64,000 nt of DNA from Hungatella effluvii (GCF_003201875.1 NZ_QJKD01000008.1:226282-290281), one strand, 5' to 3'. Positions 17,052 through 26,363 are shown, counted from the stretch's first letter. Numbers and translations are program-made. The notes: generated from the letters alone by a model not told the origin.

Positions 17052-17834
17052 TCAATTTTTGCTGTTTTCTTCCTGAATCATCAGCCGGATGGCCTCGACA
17101 GCTGTCCGGATGGCCGCATCCGTGTCATGGACAATCGGGTTCTCAAGCCCTTCCTTCGCCCTCTCCTGGTTAGCCATAACGAGAAATACCGATCCCGCCC
17201 TCACCTTCAGCGCGCTGGCCACGATAAACAGCGCCGCCGATTCCATCTCGGAAGCCTTACAGCCCAGACGCAGCCAGGCGTTCCACTTATTCATCAACTC
17301 ATACGATACCGGCTTCGTCTCCGGTGAATGCTGGCCATAGAAAGAATCCTTGCACTGGACAACGCCGACGTGATACGGTTTTTCCAGCTTCTTCGCCGCC
17401 GCTGCCAGGGCGTTCGTCACATCAAAATCGGGAACCGCCGGAAATTCGATAGGAGCATATTCGCGGCTGGTGCCCTCCATACGGATAGCTCCGTTGGCAA
17501 TCACCAGGTCCCCGCTCTTAACATTGATATCCATCCCGCCGCAGGTGCCGATACGGATAAAGGTATCCGCCCCCGACATCACCAGCTCTTCCATAGCGAT
17601 CGAAGCCGACGGTCCGCCGATTCCAGTGGAGGTAACGCTGACAGGCGTTCCGTCAAGCGTTCCGGTATACGTCACATACTCCCGGTTGTCCGCGATCAGC
17701 TTCGGATCGTCAAAATATTTCGCAATAAGCGCGCACCGCTTCGGGTCGCCCGGCATGATGACGTACCGGCCCACATCGCCCCTTCCCACCTGGATATGAT
17801 ACTGTTTCCCTTCGTTTTCCGAATAGTTTGTCAT
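17052..17834 (-). CDS. udp: Uridine phosphorylase
   Basis: A 260-residue nucleoside phosphorylase family member with the uridine phosphorylase pattern: YVIMPGDPKRCALIAKYFDD, STGIGGPSASIAMEEL, RIGTCGGM and ASEMESAALF. It releases uracil and (deoxy)ribose 1-phosphate from uridine or deoxyuridine. It is the first gene of the udp-deoD-deoC-cdd operon and starts at ATG 17834 after AGGGAGG, 26 bp downstream of a Crp/Fnr regulator gene. Confidence 0.92.
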   Translation of the reverse strand: MTNYSENEGKQYHIQVGRGDVGRYVIMPGDPKRCALIAKYFDDPKLIADNREYVTYTGTLDGTPVSVTSTGIGGPSASIAMEELVMSGADTFIRIGTCGGMDINVKSGDLVIANGAIRMEGTSREYAPIEFPAVPDFDVTNALAAAAKKLEKPYHVGVVQCKDSFYGQHSPETKPVSYELMNKWNAWLRLGCKASEMESAALFIVASALKVRAGSVFLVMANQERAKEGLENPIVHDTDAAIRTAVEAIRLMIQEENSKN

Positions 17835-17860
17835 AAATGACCTCCCTTTCTCTCAATCCG

Positions 17861-18580
17861 TTATATGTCATTCTCATCTATCTTATCCGCCATAGCCGAT
17901 TTAATTCTCTGGTACTGTTCTTCACTGATTAAGATTCCCCTTCCCTCCCGGGAAATATATCCCTCTTCCTCCATCTGGCTTACGCACCGATTTACCGTCT
18001 TCACACACAGCCCCGTACTGTTGGACAAATCCTTTCTCGTCAAATGAATCCGGCAGACCCCCCGTCTGGCTGAATCCCGGTATATCTGCATAAACAGAAG
18101 AAAAAGCCGGTCGATTCCCTGAAGGAAGAGAAAGAGACGCTCCTTCCTCACCTGCTCCACGAGATAAACGCTCATAGCCTTCACCTGTTCCAGCACCGCG
18201 TGGATATCCGTCAGCATCCAGCGGCTGAACTGGTCCTTGGACACGCAGAGGAACCGGCAGTCGGTCTCCGTCATCAAGGTCGTCTTATACAAATCATACC
18301 CCATGAGAAATTCCATAGCCCCGAACACCTCAATGGGATAAAATCGGGTGTAATCGTACGCCACCTCCTGAATGCGGTAGTCCGTCGCCTTCACAATTCC
18401 CTCTACCAGAATGTATACAGTGTCCACATGCGCGTTTTCATGGATGAACGTGGTTCCCTTCTTCAGACGCACGATCTGAAATGCTTCCAACAGCCACTTG
18501 GGCGCGTTTGCCAGATAATTATTCAGATACTCGCGTTCTTCGCTGCGCAGCTCGTTGATCAAAGATACAACATCATTCAT
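17861..18580 (-). CDS. Crp/Fnr-family transcriptional regulator
   Basis: A 239-residue regulator with an N-terminal cyclic-nucleotide-type beta-roll (around TTFIHENAHVDTVYILVEG) and a C-terminal winged helix with LSNSTGLCVKTVNRCVSQMEEEGYI. AAGGAGG precedes the ATG. No cysteine cluster typical of Fnr iron-sulfur sensors is obvious. Lying between the nucleoside importer and udp operon on the same strand, it may control both; a nucleoside or related ligand is possible but inferred. Confidence 0.85.
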   Translation of the reverse strand: MNDVVSLINELRSEEREYLNNYLANAPKWLLEAFQIVRLKKGTTFIHENAHVDTVYILVEGIVKATDYRIQEVAYDYTRFYPIEVFGAMEFLMGYDLYKTTLMTETDCRFLCVSKDQFSRWMLTDIHAVLEQVKAMSVYLVEQVRKERLFLFLQGIDRLFLLFMQIYRDSARRGVCRIHLTRKDLSNSTGLCVKTVNRCVSQMEEEGYISREGRGILISEEQYQRIKSAMADKIDENDI

Positions 18581-18707
18581 GGTCTACCTCCTTCATCCGT
18601 ACTTGCCATCCTCTTCTTCTAGTTTGCATCATTTCACAAAAAAAGTCTACTGTTCCTCATAAATTTTTTTAATATTTTCCCTCTATGACTTACCATCCCC
18701 AGCCTGA

Positions 18708-19083
18708 CGCCAGTCCAATCCGCCAGTCTGCTCCGCCTGGAACGGGAAGGGGACTTTTCCGTACCCTGGCCGGAAAAAGGCGGAAACCGGCGGGCTGAAG
18801 ACGGCGATTTTTTCCGGAGTGTGGCGGGACTTAGGGCGGGCAGGGGGCAAACGGGGGGCAGATTTTCGTTTACAGGACGAAAATCTGAGGGCACTGAGAG
18901 CGAACTCATCAAGAGTTCGGTCGAATTGCCCGGTACCCCCGTTTGGCCCCTGTCGGCCCTTAGTCCCGTCCACTCAGGAAACATGAGCCGTCTTCTGCCC
19001 GCCGGCTTCCGGCTTTTTCCTCACACCGCCGTCAAAGTCCCATTCCCGTTCCAGGCGGAGCAGACTGGCGGATTGGACTGGCG
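18708..19083. repeat. Giant imperfect palindrome (41-bp perfect arms)
   Basis: Bases 18708-18748 are the exact reverse complement of 19043-19083 (41 bp). Inward, the arms stay recognisably complementary with mismatches to about 18858 and 18925. The loop holds two smaller hairpins: CAGATTTTCGT paired with ACGAAAATCTG (18859-18887) and CGAACTC paired with GAGTTCG (18901-18919). The structure fills the space between nupQ and the crp-like gene and ends about 20 bp past the nupQ stop. It could act as a terminator or be a MITE-like element. Confidence 0.85.
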
Positions 19084-19103
19084 GCAGGCGTCCCCTTCTA
19101 TAT

Positions 19104-20024
19104 TTATCTGGCGCCCTTCTCGTACGGCTGACCACTGGCCTTCGGTGCAGAGGACTTACCAACAAAGAGAATTAGAATCACAATCGTAATAAAATACGGC
19201 AGCATAGCGAGAATCTGTGACGGGACTGCGAAGTTCCCGCCTCCCAGCGTTACCGTCAGCGCCTGGGCCGCGCCGAACAGAAGACATGCGCCATACGCCC
19301 CGTGTGGCGTCCACTTACCGAAAATAACGGCCGCCAGCGCGATAAATCCCTGGCCGCTGATAGCGGTCGGCGTAAACTGCGGAATAATGGCCAGAGTCAT
19401 GGCGGCTCCGCCAAATCCCGCTAACAATCCGGAAACCAGAACACAGATGTAGCGGATCACATACACATTGATACCCATGGTATCGGCAGCAGCCGGATGT
19501 TCCCCCACGGCCCGGATGTGAAGACCCCATTTTGTCTTATACAGAAAGAACCAGATGAACACAGCCAGCAAAAGCGCGAGAACAACGGTCACATCCACAT
19601 TTAAATTCTGAAGAGCCCCCTGTACTTTCAGTCCTCCGAACAGCTTGGGAATCTTGTTTGGTACCGGCTGCGACATGGTCGCACCGTCGAATAACAGCCG
19701 GCAGACGAAGAGCGCCACACCCGGTCCGATTAAGTTAATGGCAATTCCGGAGATCGTCTGGTCCGCTTTGCAGGTAATGGCGGCAAACGCATGGAGAAGC
19801 GCAATCAGTCCGCCTGCCAGCCCCGCGGCGATAAATCCGGCCCAGGCGCTTCCCGAGTAATATCCCACCGTAGCTCCCGTGACCGCTCCGATTGTCATCA
19901 TTCCCTCAATCCCCAGGTTTGTCACTCCGGACCTCTCTGACACGACTCCGCCCAGTGCGGCGAAAACCAGAGGAGTTGAATACATCAGTGTAATGCCGAT
20001 AAACAATGTCAGACTGTTAATCAT
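19104..20024 (-). CDS. nupQ: Nucleoside ABC transporter permease (NupQ/YufQ type)
   Basis: A 306-residue permease with eight or more hydrophobic segments and the family stretch NLGIEGMMTIGAV near residue 40. This is the smaller of the two permeases of BMP-type nucleoside importers (NupNOPQ in Bacillus subtilis). It overlaps the end of nupP by 8 bp. It lies at the 3' end of the operon and is followed by the giant palindrome. Confidence 0.88.
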   Translation of the reverse strand: MINSLTLFIGITLMYSTPLVFAALGGVVSERSGVTNLGIEGMMTIGAVTGATVGYYSGSAWAGFIAAGLAGGLIALLHAFAAITCKADQTISGIAINLIGPGVALFVCRLLFDGATMSQPVPNKIPKLFGGLKVQGALQNLNVDVTVVLALLLAVFIWFFLYKTKWGLHIRAVGEHPAAADTMGINVYVIRYICVLVSGLLAGFGGAAMTLAIIPQFTPTAISGQGFIALAAVIFGKWTPHGAYGACLLFGAAQALTVTLGGGNFAVPSQILAMLPYFITIVILILFVGKSSAPKASGQPYEKGAR

Positions 20025-21141
20025 GTTTTTTTCCTCCCTTTGACAGACGTTCCACCAGCGGCGGAATAATATGGGTCAGCGCAACAAAGAACACGATAAT
20101 GCCGATGACAATGTTGATAATCTCGGACGGTGCGCCCACCTCGTACTGCAGTGTCTGGCCGCCATAAATGAGACCGCCGAACAGAAGTCCCGCAAAGATA
20201 CAGCCAACCGGAGAGCTTGCCGCGATCAGACAGACTGCCAGCCCATTAAAACCGGTATTCTCAAATGCCGCCAGTGTAGCAATTCCGTGGGGAGAGTTGC
20301 CTGTTATGTAAAGAGCTGCCGCCAGCCCGCAGATCGCGCCGGAAATCAGCATGGAATGCAGGATATTCCGGTTCACATTAATTCCCGTAAACTCCGCCGC
20401 AAACCGGTTTGCGCCGACCGCGCGAAGCTCAAATCCCTTTGCCGTCTTATAAAGCAGAAAAGATACGAGCACGGCAAGGATGATGGCAATGAGAAATCCA
20501 GCGTTGACGTCTGTCTTTAAAAGCGTATTTTTCAGGAAATCATTTTGCATCAGCGCGGCCTTCCCACCTTCCGTCGCCTTGTAATTTCCCAGAATCATCG
20601 TATAGCCGGAACGGTTGATCGCATACGTTCCGATGGTGTCCGGCTTATGGAAGCGCTCCAGTCCGCACACATAGTTGGAGAAATAGAGCGCAATCCAGTT
20701 GAGCATGATGCTGGTTAGAACCTCATGGATACCGAATTTTGCTTTCAGAAAGCCTGCAATTCCTCCGTATAACGCGCCTGCCGCTACTCCCGCTCCCAGC
20801 ACCAGGGGGATCTGAATCACCGGTGGGAAATCACAGACAATTCCGACCACAGTGGCCGCGACACAGCCCATAATAAACTGCCCCTCCGCACCGATGTTAA
20901 AGAGGCCGGTTTTAAATGCAAAGGCCACTCCGATTCCGGTCAGAATCAGAGGCGTGCTTTTGATAATCACGTTAGACATATGCTTGGGACTCGAAAAAAC
21001 ACCGTTTAACAGAACGCCCAGCGACTGAACAGGCGGATATCCGACCGCAGCCAGAATGATTCCGGCGACCAAAAAACCAAAAAAGATGGCAATCAGGGTC
21101 ATCGTGAGCGGCTTTTTCAAAATATGAACAGTTTTATTCAT
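20017..21141 (-). CDS. nupP: Nucleoside ABC transporter permease (NupP/YufP type)
   Basis: A 374-residue permease with an N-terminal membrane helix (TLIAIFFGFLVAGIILAAVG) and the conserved FKTGLFNIGAEGQFIMG region. It forms the membrane channel with NupQ. It overlaps the ATPase gene by 8 bp and nupQ by 8 bp, indicating translational coupling. SD-like GGAGGAAAG lies before the ATG. Confidence 0.88.
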   Translation of the reverse strand: MNKTVHILKKPLTMTLIAIFFGFLVAGIILAAVGYPPVQSLGVLLNGVFSSPKHMSNVIIKSTPLILTGIGVAFAFKTGLFNIGAEGQFIMGCVAATVVGIVCDFPPVIQIPLVLGAGVAAGALYGGIAGFLKAKFGIHEVLTSIMLNWIALYFSNYVCGLERFHKPDTIGTYAINRSGYTMILGNYKATEGGKAALMQNDFLKNTLLKTDVNAGFLIAIILAVLVSFLLYKTAKGFELRAVGANRFAAEFTGINVNRNILHSMLISGAICGLAAALYITGNSPHGIATLAAFENTGFNGLAVCLIAASSPVGCIFAGLLFGGLIYGGQTLQYEVGAPSEIINIVIGIIVFFVALTHIIPPLVERLSKGGKKHD

Positions 21142-22669
21142 GATTCTTTCCTCCTGCCATCAACAGGCCAATCGTATTTTCATCCACGGTCCCCTGTGTA
21201 AACGTATCCTGGATTTTTCCATCGTAGATCACCGCAATGGTATCAGAGACATTCATTACCTCATCCAGCTCAAAAGAAATGAGGAGCACCGCCTTTCCCT
21301 TGTCGCGCTCGCGGATCAGTGTCTTATGCACGGTCTCGATGGCTCCCACATCCAGTCCGCGGGTGGGTTGAACCGCAATCAGCACATCCGGGTTCATGGA
21401 GATTTCACGGCCGATAATGACCTTCTGCTGGTTTCCTCCAGATAAGCCGCCTGCCCGCTTCGAACCACAGTCCTCCGGCCTGACGTCAAATTCCCCGATC
21501 AGTTTTTTGGTGAACAGCTCCATCTCCCTCTTATTCAGAATACCTTTTCTGGAAAATGGTTCCTGGCGGTATCTCTCCAGCACCGCGTTCTCATTGACCG
21601 TGAAATCCAGTACCAGGCCGCGTTTCTGCCGGTCCTCCGGTATCGTGCTGATCCCGCTGTCGATGACGGTGCGCGGATTTGTGTTGCCAACCGCTTTTCC
21701 ATTGACTGTAATGGTTCCCTTCTCCGCGGGCACGAGACAGTTAATCGCTTCTACCAGTTCCTTCTGGCCGTTGCCGTCGATACCCGCAATCCCCACGATC
21801 TCGCCCTTCCGCACGGTTAAGTTAAGCCCCTTTACCGCATCCAGCTTCCTCTCGTTCTTCACAACCAGATCTTTAATCTCCAACACGGTTTCCCCGGGCT
21901 TTGCAGGTGTCTTGTCCACCACCAGCTTCACCTCATGGCCCACCATGAGTGTTGCCAGCTCCTGCTCCGTCACCTCTTCGACCGATATGGTATTGATATA
22001 CTCTCCGCGGCGAATGATTGTGCAGGTATCGGAGGACGCCTTGATTTCCTTCAGCTTGTGGGTGATAATAATGATGGCTTTTCCGTCATCCACCAGATTG
22101 TGCATGATGGAAAGAAGATCTTCGATTTCCTGAGGAGTCAGCACCGCAGTAGGCTCATCCAGGATCAGCAGTTCAGCTCCCCGGTACAAGGCTTTTAAAA
22201 TCTCCACTCGCTGCTGCATTCCCACGGAAATATCACTGATTTTTGCATCCGGATCAACCTCCAGACCATACTTTTCGACGATTTCCAGAATCTGTTTTCT
22301 GGCCCTTTTCATATCCACGATTCCTGCGTGGGAAGTGGTCTCATTGCCAAGAATGATGTTCTGCGTCACCGTAAAATCCTCTACCAGCATAAAGTGCTGA
22401 TGAACCATACCTATGCCGCTCATGATCGCCGTATTGGGATTTTTAATATCCTTCTTCTTTCCGCCTATGTAAATCTCGCCCTCGTCGGCCTGATAAAGAC
22501 CGTACAGCACATTCATCAGTGTACTTTTTCCTGCCCCATTTTCACCCAGAAGGGAATGGATGCTGCCTTTTTTTACGTCCAGATTCATATTTTTCAAAGC
22601 GTAAAATGCCCCGAAACGCTTTGTTATCCCATGCATCTGAACCGCATAGTCGCTGCTCACCGTGGCCAT
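21134..22669 (-). CDS. nupO: Nucleoside ABC transporter ATPase with two ATP-binding domains (NupO/YufO type)
   Basis: A 511-residue tandem ATPase. The first domain has Walker A LLGENGAGKST and Walker B LLILDEPTAVL. The second has a degenerate Walker A (GIAGIDGNGQKEL) and the LSGGNQQK signature, as expected for this family. It energises (deoxy)nucleoside uptake. The ATG at 22669 follows AAAGGAG; the frame open to 22687 has a weaker context. A 13-bp hairpin separates it from the upstream binding-protein gene. Confidence 0.9.
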   Translation of the reverse strand: MATVSSDYAVQMHGITKRFGAFYALKNMNLDVKKGSIHSLLGENGAGKSTLMNVLYGLYQADEGEIYIGGKKKDIKNPNTAIMSGIGMVHQHFMLVEDFTVTQNIILGNETTSHAGIVDMKRARKQILEIVEKYGLEVDPDAKISDISVGMQQRVEILKALYRGAELLILDEPTAVLTPQEIEDLLSIMHNLVDDGKAIIIITHKLKEIKASSDTCTIIRRGEYINTISVEEVTEQELATLMVGHEVKLVVDKTPAKPGETVLEIKDLVVKNERKLDAVKGLNLTVRKGEIVGIAGIDGNGQKELVEAINCLVPAEKGTITVNGKAVGNTNPRTVIDSGISTIPEDRQKRGLVLDFTVNENAVLERYRQEPFSRKGILNKREMELFTKKLIGEFDVRPEDCGSKRAGGLSGGNQQKVIIGREISMNPDVLIAVQPTRGLDVGAIETVHKTLIRERDKGKAVLLISFELDEVMNVSDTIAVIYDGKIQDTFTQGTVDENTIGLLMAGGKNHE

Positions 22670-22687
22670 CTCGATTTCTCCTTTCAT

Positions 22688-22724
22688 TTTTACACCGCAG
22701 CCCTGCTGGTACTGCGGTGTAAAA
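22688..22724 (-). terminator. Partial terminator/hairpin between nupN and nupO
   Basis: A perfect 13-bp stem, TTTTACACCGCAG with CTGCGGTGTAAAA, and an 11-nt loop in the short gap between the lipoprotein and ATPase genes. Four T residues end the stem on the minus strand. It probably attenuates or processes the transcript so that the binding protein is made in excess. Confidence 0.75.
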
Positions 22725-22734
22725 TCATTCGTCC

Positions 22735-23826
22735 CTATTCTGCTATGAATGCTTCGTACGTTTCTTTTGTGGTTGGCGGAACCAGTTCCCCGTTTTTGAT
22801 GGATTCCGCTACCTTCAGCGTATCCTCATAAACGCCGTCCGCCATGTTGCCGTGTTCTTCCGGAATGCCTACACAGTCCTCCTTTAAGCCGAATGTCAGT
22901 GTCTGTCCGCCAATCGTTTCGCCTTCCATTGCTTCGATGGAAACTTCCTTAACAGCTTTACCAACCAGCTTAAGCGCTGATGTCAGAACGTTTTCCGGCG
23001 CTAAGTAAGCCTGGTCTCTATCCACGCCGATTACCCATTTGTCCGCTTCCTTTGCAGCCTCGATCACGCCGGTTCCGCTTCCGCCTGCGGCATGGTAAAT
23101 CACGTCACAGCCGTCTGAATACATCTTTGTGGCAATGGCTTTTCCTTTCGCCGCATCGCTGAAGCTTTCCGCATACTGAACGGAAATATCGATATCCCTG
23201 CCCAGTTCCTTTGCCGCGTACTTGACGCCCGCCTCATAACCGTACTGGAACTGGTCAATCAGACCGGAAGATATGCCTCCCACGAAGCCGACCTTGCCGG
23301 TCTCCGTCATACGGCCCGCCACGTAACCGACCATAAAGGAGGGTTCCTCAGCCCGGAACATTACTCCCGTTACGTTGTCCGGCGTATCATCATAGGCATT
23401 GTCAATAATTGCATACTGAATATCCGGATTGCTGTCCGCTGCTTCCAGTACTGCATCCGCACAGGCGTAGCCCACGCCCCATAAAAGGTTGGCGCCGTTG
23501 TCTCCCAGCCTCTCCAGGTTCGTAACGAAATCCGACGCCTGTTTTGATTCAATATAGTTAACTTCTACTCCTTTTTCTTCTTTTAACTCGGTCAGACCTT
23601 CCCATGCCGACTGGTTGAAGGACTGGTCGTTGATTCCGCCCGTGTCCGTGATCATCGCAACAGAAAAGCTGCTCTTGCCTTCCGATGTCCCACCGCCTGT
23701 ATTTTCTGTGTTCTCTGTCTTTGCACTTTCCGCTGTTGTACTTCCTGTCTTTACGCCTCCGCATGCTGTAAGAGACAGTGCCATTGCCGCCGTTAATCCA
23801 AATACAATTCTTTTTCTGATTTTCAT
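22735..23826 (-). CDS. nupN: BMP-family nucleoside-binding lipoprotein (NupN/PnrA type)
   Basis: A 363-residue lipoprotein with signal peptide and lipobox LTACGG, then the BMP family start SFSVAMITDTGGINDQSFNQ and a ligand-loop region WGVGYACADAVLEAA. BMP/PnrA proteins bind purine and pyrimidine nucleosides and deliver them to the NupOPQ complex. It is the first gene of the importer operon, 69 bp downstream of yjjW on the same strand, so it may be co-transcribed with the glycyl radical enzyme pair or start from a promoter in that gap. Confidence 0.92.
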   Translation of the reverse strand: MKIRKRIVFGLTAAMALSLTACGGVKTGSTTAESAKTENTENTGGGTSEGKSSFSVAMITDTGGINDQSFNQSAWEGLTELKEEKGVEVNYIESKQASDFVTNLERLGDNGANLLWGVGYACADAVLEAADSNPDIQYAIIDNAYDDTPDNVTGVMFRAEEPSFMVGYVAGRMTETGKVGFVGGISSGLIDQFQYGYEAGVKYAAKELGRDIDISVQYAESFSDAAKGKAIATKMYSDGCDVIYHAAGGSGTGVIEAAKEADKWVIGVDRDQAYLAPENVLTSALKLVGKAVKEVSIEAMEGETIGGQTLTFGLKEDCVGIPEEHGNMADGVYEDTLKVAESIKNGELVPPTTKETYEAFIAE

Positions 23827-23894
23827 AATGCCAATTCCTCCATCTGCATTTTTTAATTTATAGTCACGTATAGTTTTTTACCCTGTACGATCCT

Positions 23895-24848
23895 TTATAC
23901 AATCTGAATATCCTGAAACCCGTATCTGACCGCCAAATTCTTAAGCGCTTCCATGCGTTCCCGGGACGGACTTTTCGCCTCCTTAAGACTTCCAGTCACT
24001 CCATATTGACGGAAGGTGATCAGCTTCAGCCGGAATTCCTTTAAATAGGGAGCTGCTTCCCGGGATACGCCTGCGATGACCGCCTCCATATCCACTTCTG
24101 GAACCCGTTCCTGCCGGTTTTCCCCCTCGTGCTCCGAGTCCAGGCATACCAGCCGCACTTCGAATAATTTTCCGTGTTCCGCCAGATATTTAAGATTCTT
24201 CTTTACTATGGAAACATCTCCGCCTGTCAGCCGTCCAAAGACTTTGTGATCCCACGCCTTTACATCTAACATCACCTGATCTGTCACCTGCATGAGCTGT
24301 GGATATTGGGACAAATCCACACAGCCGTTGCTGTCCAGGAAACAGGTAAGCCCCGCTTTTCCTGCCCGCCGGAACAGTTCTGTGAGGAACTCCGGATACA
24401 GGGTGCATTCACCTCCGGAAACGGTGATTCCCTGGATAAACGGCATGTTTTTTTCAATTTCCTTCCACACGTCATCTGCGCTCATCCGGCGCACCTTTGG
24501 AGACGCGTGGCTGGGACAGACGCGAATACAGGTATCGCACTGCACGCACAGGCTCTCATCCCAGATTACTCTGTCTTGCTTATTTTCCTTCGATACTGCT
24601 CCGCCATTCCGTGCTTCTCCGCCCTCCGGCTCGTCTCCTCCATTTACCTGAATCGACAACGCTCCCGCCGGACACTGGCTGACACAGAGGCCGCAGCCGC
24701 TGCACAGCTGCTGTGTCTCAGGGTTGTGGCAATAGGCGCAGGCGATATTGCAGCCCTGGACGAATACGGAGGTGCGGCAGCCCGGACCGTCCACAACGCT
24801 CAACGGAATAATCTTATTAATCACGGCCTCGGGAGGGACCATGCTCAT
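23895..24848 (-). CDS. yjjW: YjjW-type glycyl radical enzyme activase
   Basis: A 317-residue radical SAM activase. The CX3CX2C cluster motif is CNIACAYC. An inserted ferredoxin-like region holds two more clusters (CSGCGLCVSQCPAG and CVQCDTCIRVCPSHA), followed by the SAM-binding GGE motif TVSGGECTLYP. It installs the glycyl radical in its partner. The ATG overlaps the yjjI stop by 4 bp (ATGA). Arrangement and length match E. coli YjjW, which also sits beside deo genes. Confidence 0.9.
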   Translation of the reverse strand: MSMVPPEAVINKIIPLSVVDGPGCRTSVFVQGCNIACAYCHNPETQQLCSGCGLCVSQCPAGALSIQVNGGDEPEGGEARNGGAVSKENKQDRVIWDESLCVQCDTCIRVCPSHASPKVRRMSADDVWKEIEKNMPFIQGITVSGGECTLYPEFLTELFRRAGKAGLTCFLDSNGCVDLSQYPQLMQVTDQVMLDVKAWDHKVFGRLTGGDVSIVKKNLKYLAEHGKLFEVRLVCLDSEHEGENRQERVPEVDMEAVIAGVSREAAPYLKEFRLKLITFRQYGVTGSLKEAKSPSRERMEALKNLAVRYGFQDIQIV

Positions 24849-26338
24849 AGCGCCCTCACCTTCCTGTTTTCCAGATGTGCGTTCCGGTAGTTATCTCCGC
24901 CGAGATACACCGTATTCTGAAGCACAGCCTCGCCCTCGTAATACTTTTTCATCTCGCTCCGTTTCACCAGATAGCCGGTAATCCGGACTAAATCGCTGTC
25001 CGACGCATAAAAACTTATGTATTTATCTCCCAGGGAAAATGCCCCCTTTACGATATCCAGCATGGCCGCCGGATTATTTCTGCCGGTTGGGTCAAAGGAA
25101 AAGATATCCGCGCAGCCGGTCGGGAAAAAGCGGTGGAAACGCGCGCTGTGGCGAAGGTGGTCATACATGCGCTCCGGTTCCATTCCAACCGGAATCCTCA
25201 CTCCGGACGTAATTCCGTGGTCCGAGTCGATTCCCACCTGCGCGTGGAGAGCAAAATGGTCATGAAATACCTCCGAGTAAAGCGCCTTCGATGTCTCCGC
25301 ATATTCCGCAATGACCTGCATGATCTGGTCTGCCAGCTGGTCCGCTTCCTGATCGCTTCCGTAGATCTTGTCCGGGTCGTCCATCAGCAGATTGGTACAT
25401 TCCGCCAGCCCCACGACTCCGAACATGGCAAGGAATTTATCCCTGGAAATAAAACCCTCTCTGGAAAGGAACGAGGTCTCGAAGAAATTCGATTCTTCCA
25501 CGAGGAACCGGATTCTCTCGTTCATATAGTCCCCCATGCGGTGCAGACAGTCCGGAAGGGTCTCCGTCAGAAACTGTTCTCTGCTCTCTGCCTCAGGAAC
25601 CAGCTTCGGAAGGACGATTCTCGTCAGTGTGTAGGAGCCGCCTCCAATGGGCAGAATGTTGTAACAGCTGGAAATGCCGTAGTCCCCATACGTATCCTTG
25701 TGCATCCGGTGGTTGCAGATGGCCGGATTCGCGCAGTAAAGGGAGGTATAGAGCGCCAGTTCCCCGTAGGAGTCCGGCGTAATATCCGGATCATATTTCA
25801 GTGTCAGGTTCGGAACCGCATTTTGAAGCTCTTTTTCCAGCTTCAGGATGATCCGTCCGGTTCTCGTCTCCTCCGGGCCCAGATTTGCATGGCAGAACCC
25901 GTCGGTAATGGTCCGGTCGAGATAAATCAGGAACAATCTCAGCTTTTTCTCCGCTTCCTCATCGCTCACACCTTCGAGAAACGGTTCGATCAGGCGGTCG
26001 ATGCTGCCAAGATAAACGGGATAACTGGTAATGGAGGGCACATGGCGGTACAAAATCTCCAGGAACTGAATCACCTCGTCAAGATCCTTCGGCGGGTCAA
26101 GCTGCAGAAATTCACACCCTTTTTTTACCGCTGCTTCGTAATCCGGCATGATATATCTCGGCCGGTACGGCGCATGGCCTTCGTCCAGGTCACAGATGGC
26201 TCCGGTCTCCATATAGTGACGGGTCTTCTCCGGTATCTCCAGTACCTCCAGACTGTTCTCCGCCGCATGGGCCAGGGCCACCACCTTCTGTTCATACGTC
26301 AGTCCCTTCGATGTCACAATGTCTAAAACCTTATTCAT
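24845..26338 (-). CDS. yjjI: YjjI-family glycyl radical enzyme of unknown substrate
   Basis: A 497-residue protein of the YjjI (formerly DUF3029) glycyl radical family, shorter than pyruvate formate-lyase types. The radical site is G455 in VRITGYLV near the C-terminus. A likely thiyl cysteine is C225 in GISSCYN, though this assignment is mine. The ATG at 26338 follows AGAGG by 8 nt; the longer frame begins at a TTG. The gene is coupled to yjjW and precedes the nucleoside importer and deo genes. It must be anaerobically active and oxygen-sensitive. The reaction is not known to me; proximity to deoxyribose catabolism is the main clue. Confidence 0.9.
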   Translation of the reverse strand: MNKVLDIVTSKGLTYEQKVVALAHAAENSLEVLEIPEKTRHYMETGAICDLDEGHAPYRPRYIMPDYEAAVKKGCEFLQLDPPKDLDEVIQFLEILYRHVPSITSYPVYLGSIDRLIEPFLEGVSDEEAEKKLRLFLIYLDRTITDGFCHANLGPEETRTGRIILKLEKELQNAVPNLTLKYDPDITPDSYGELALYTSLYCANPAICNHRMHKDTYGDYGISSCYNILPIGGGSYTLTRIVLPKLVPEAESREQFLTETLPDCLHRMGDYMNERIRFLVEESNFFETSFLSREGFISRDKFLAMFGVVGLAECTNLLMDDPDKIYGSDQEADQLADQIMQVIAEYAETSKALYSEVFHDHFALHAQVGIDSDHGITSGVRIPVGMEPERMYDHLRHSARFHRFFPTGCADIFSFDPTGRNNPAAMLDIVKGAFSLGDKYISFYASDSDLVRITGYLVKRSEMKKYYEGEAVLQNTVYLGGDNYRNAHLENRKVRAL

Positions 26339-26363
26339 GCATTCCACCTCTTTCTTTTTCAAT

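Noticed and set aside
18634..19189. Several 60-120 codon frames on both strands in the 18.6-19.2 kb gap
   Set aside because: They lie within the giant palindrome, mirror each other on the two strands, and lack ribosome binding sites.
25133..26326. 397-codon plus-strand open frame
   Set aside because: It is antisense to yjjI, which has domain matches and coupling to yjjW. The antisense frame has no ribosome binding site and an unnatural composition (Arg/His/Val rich).
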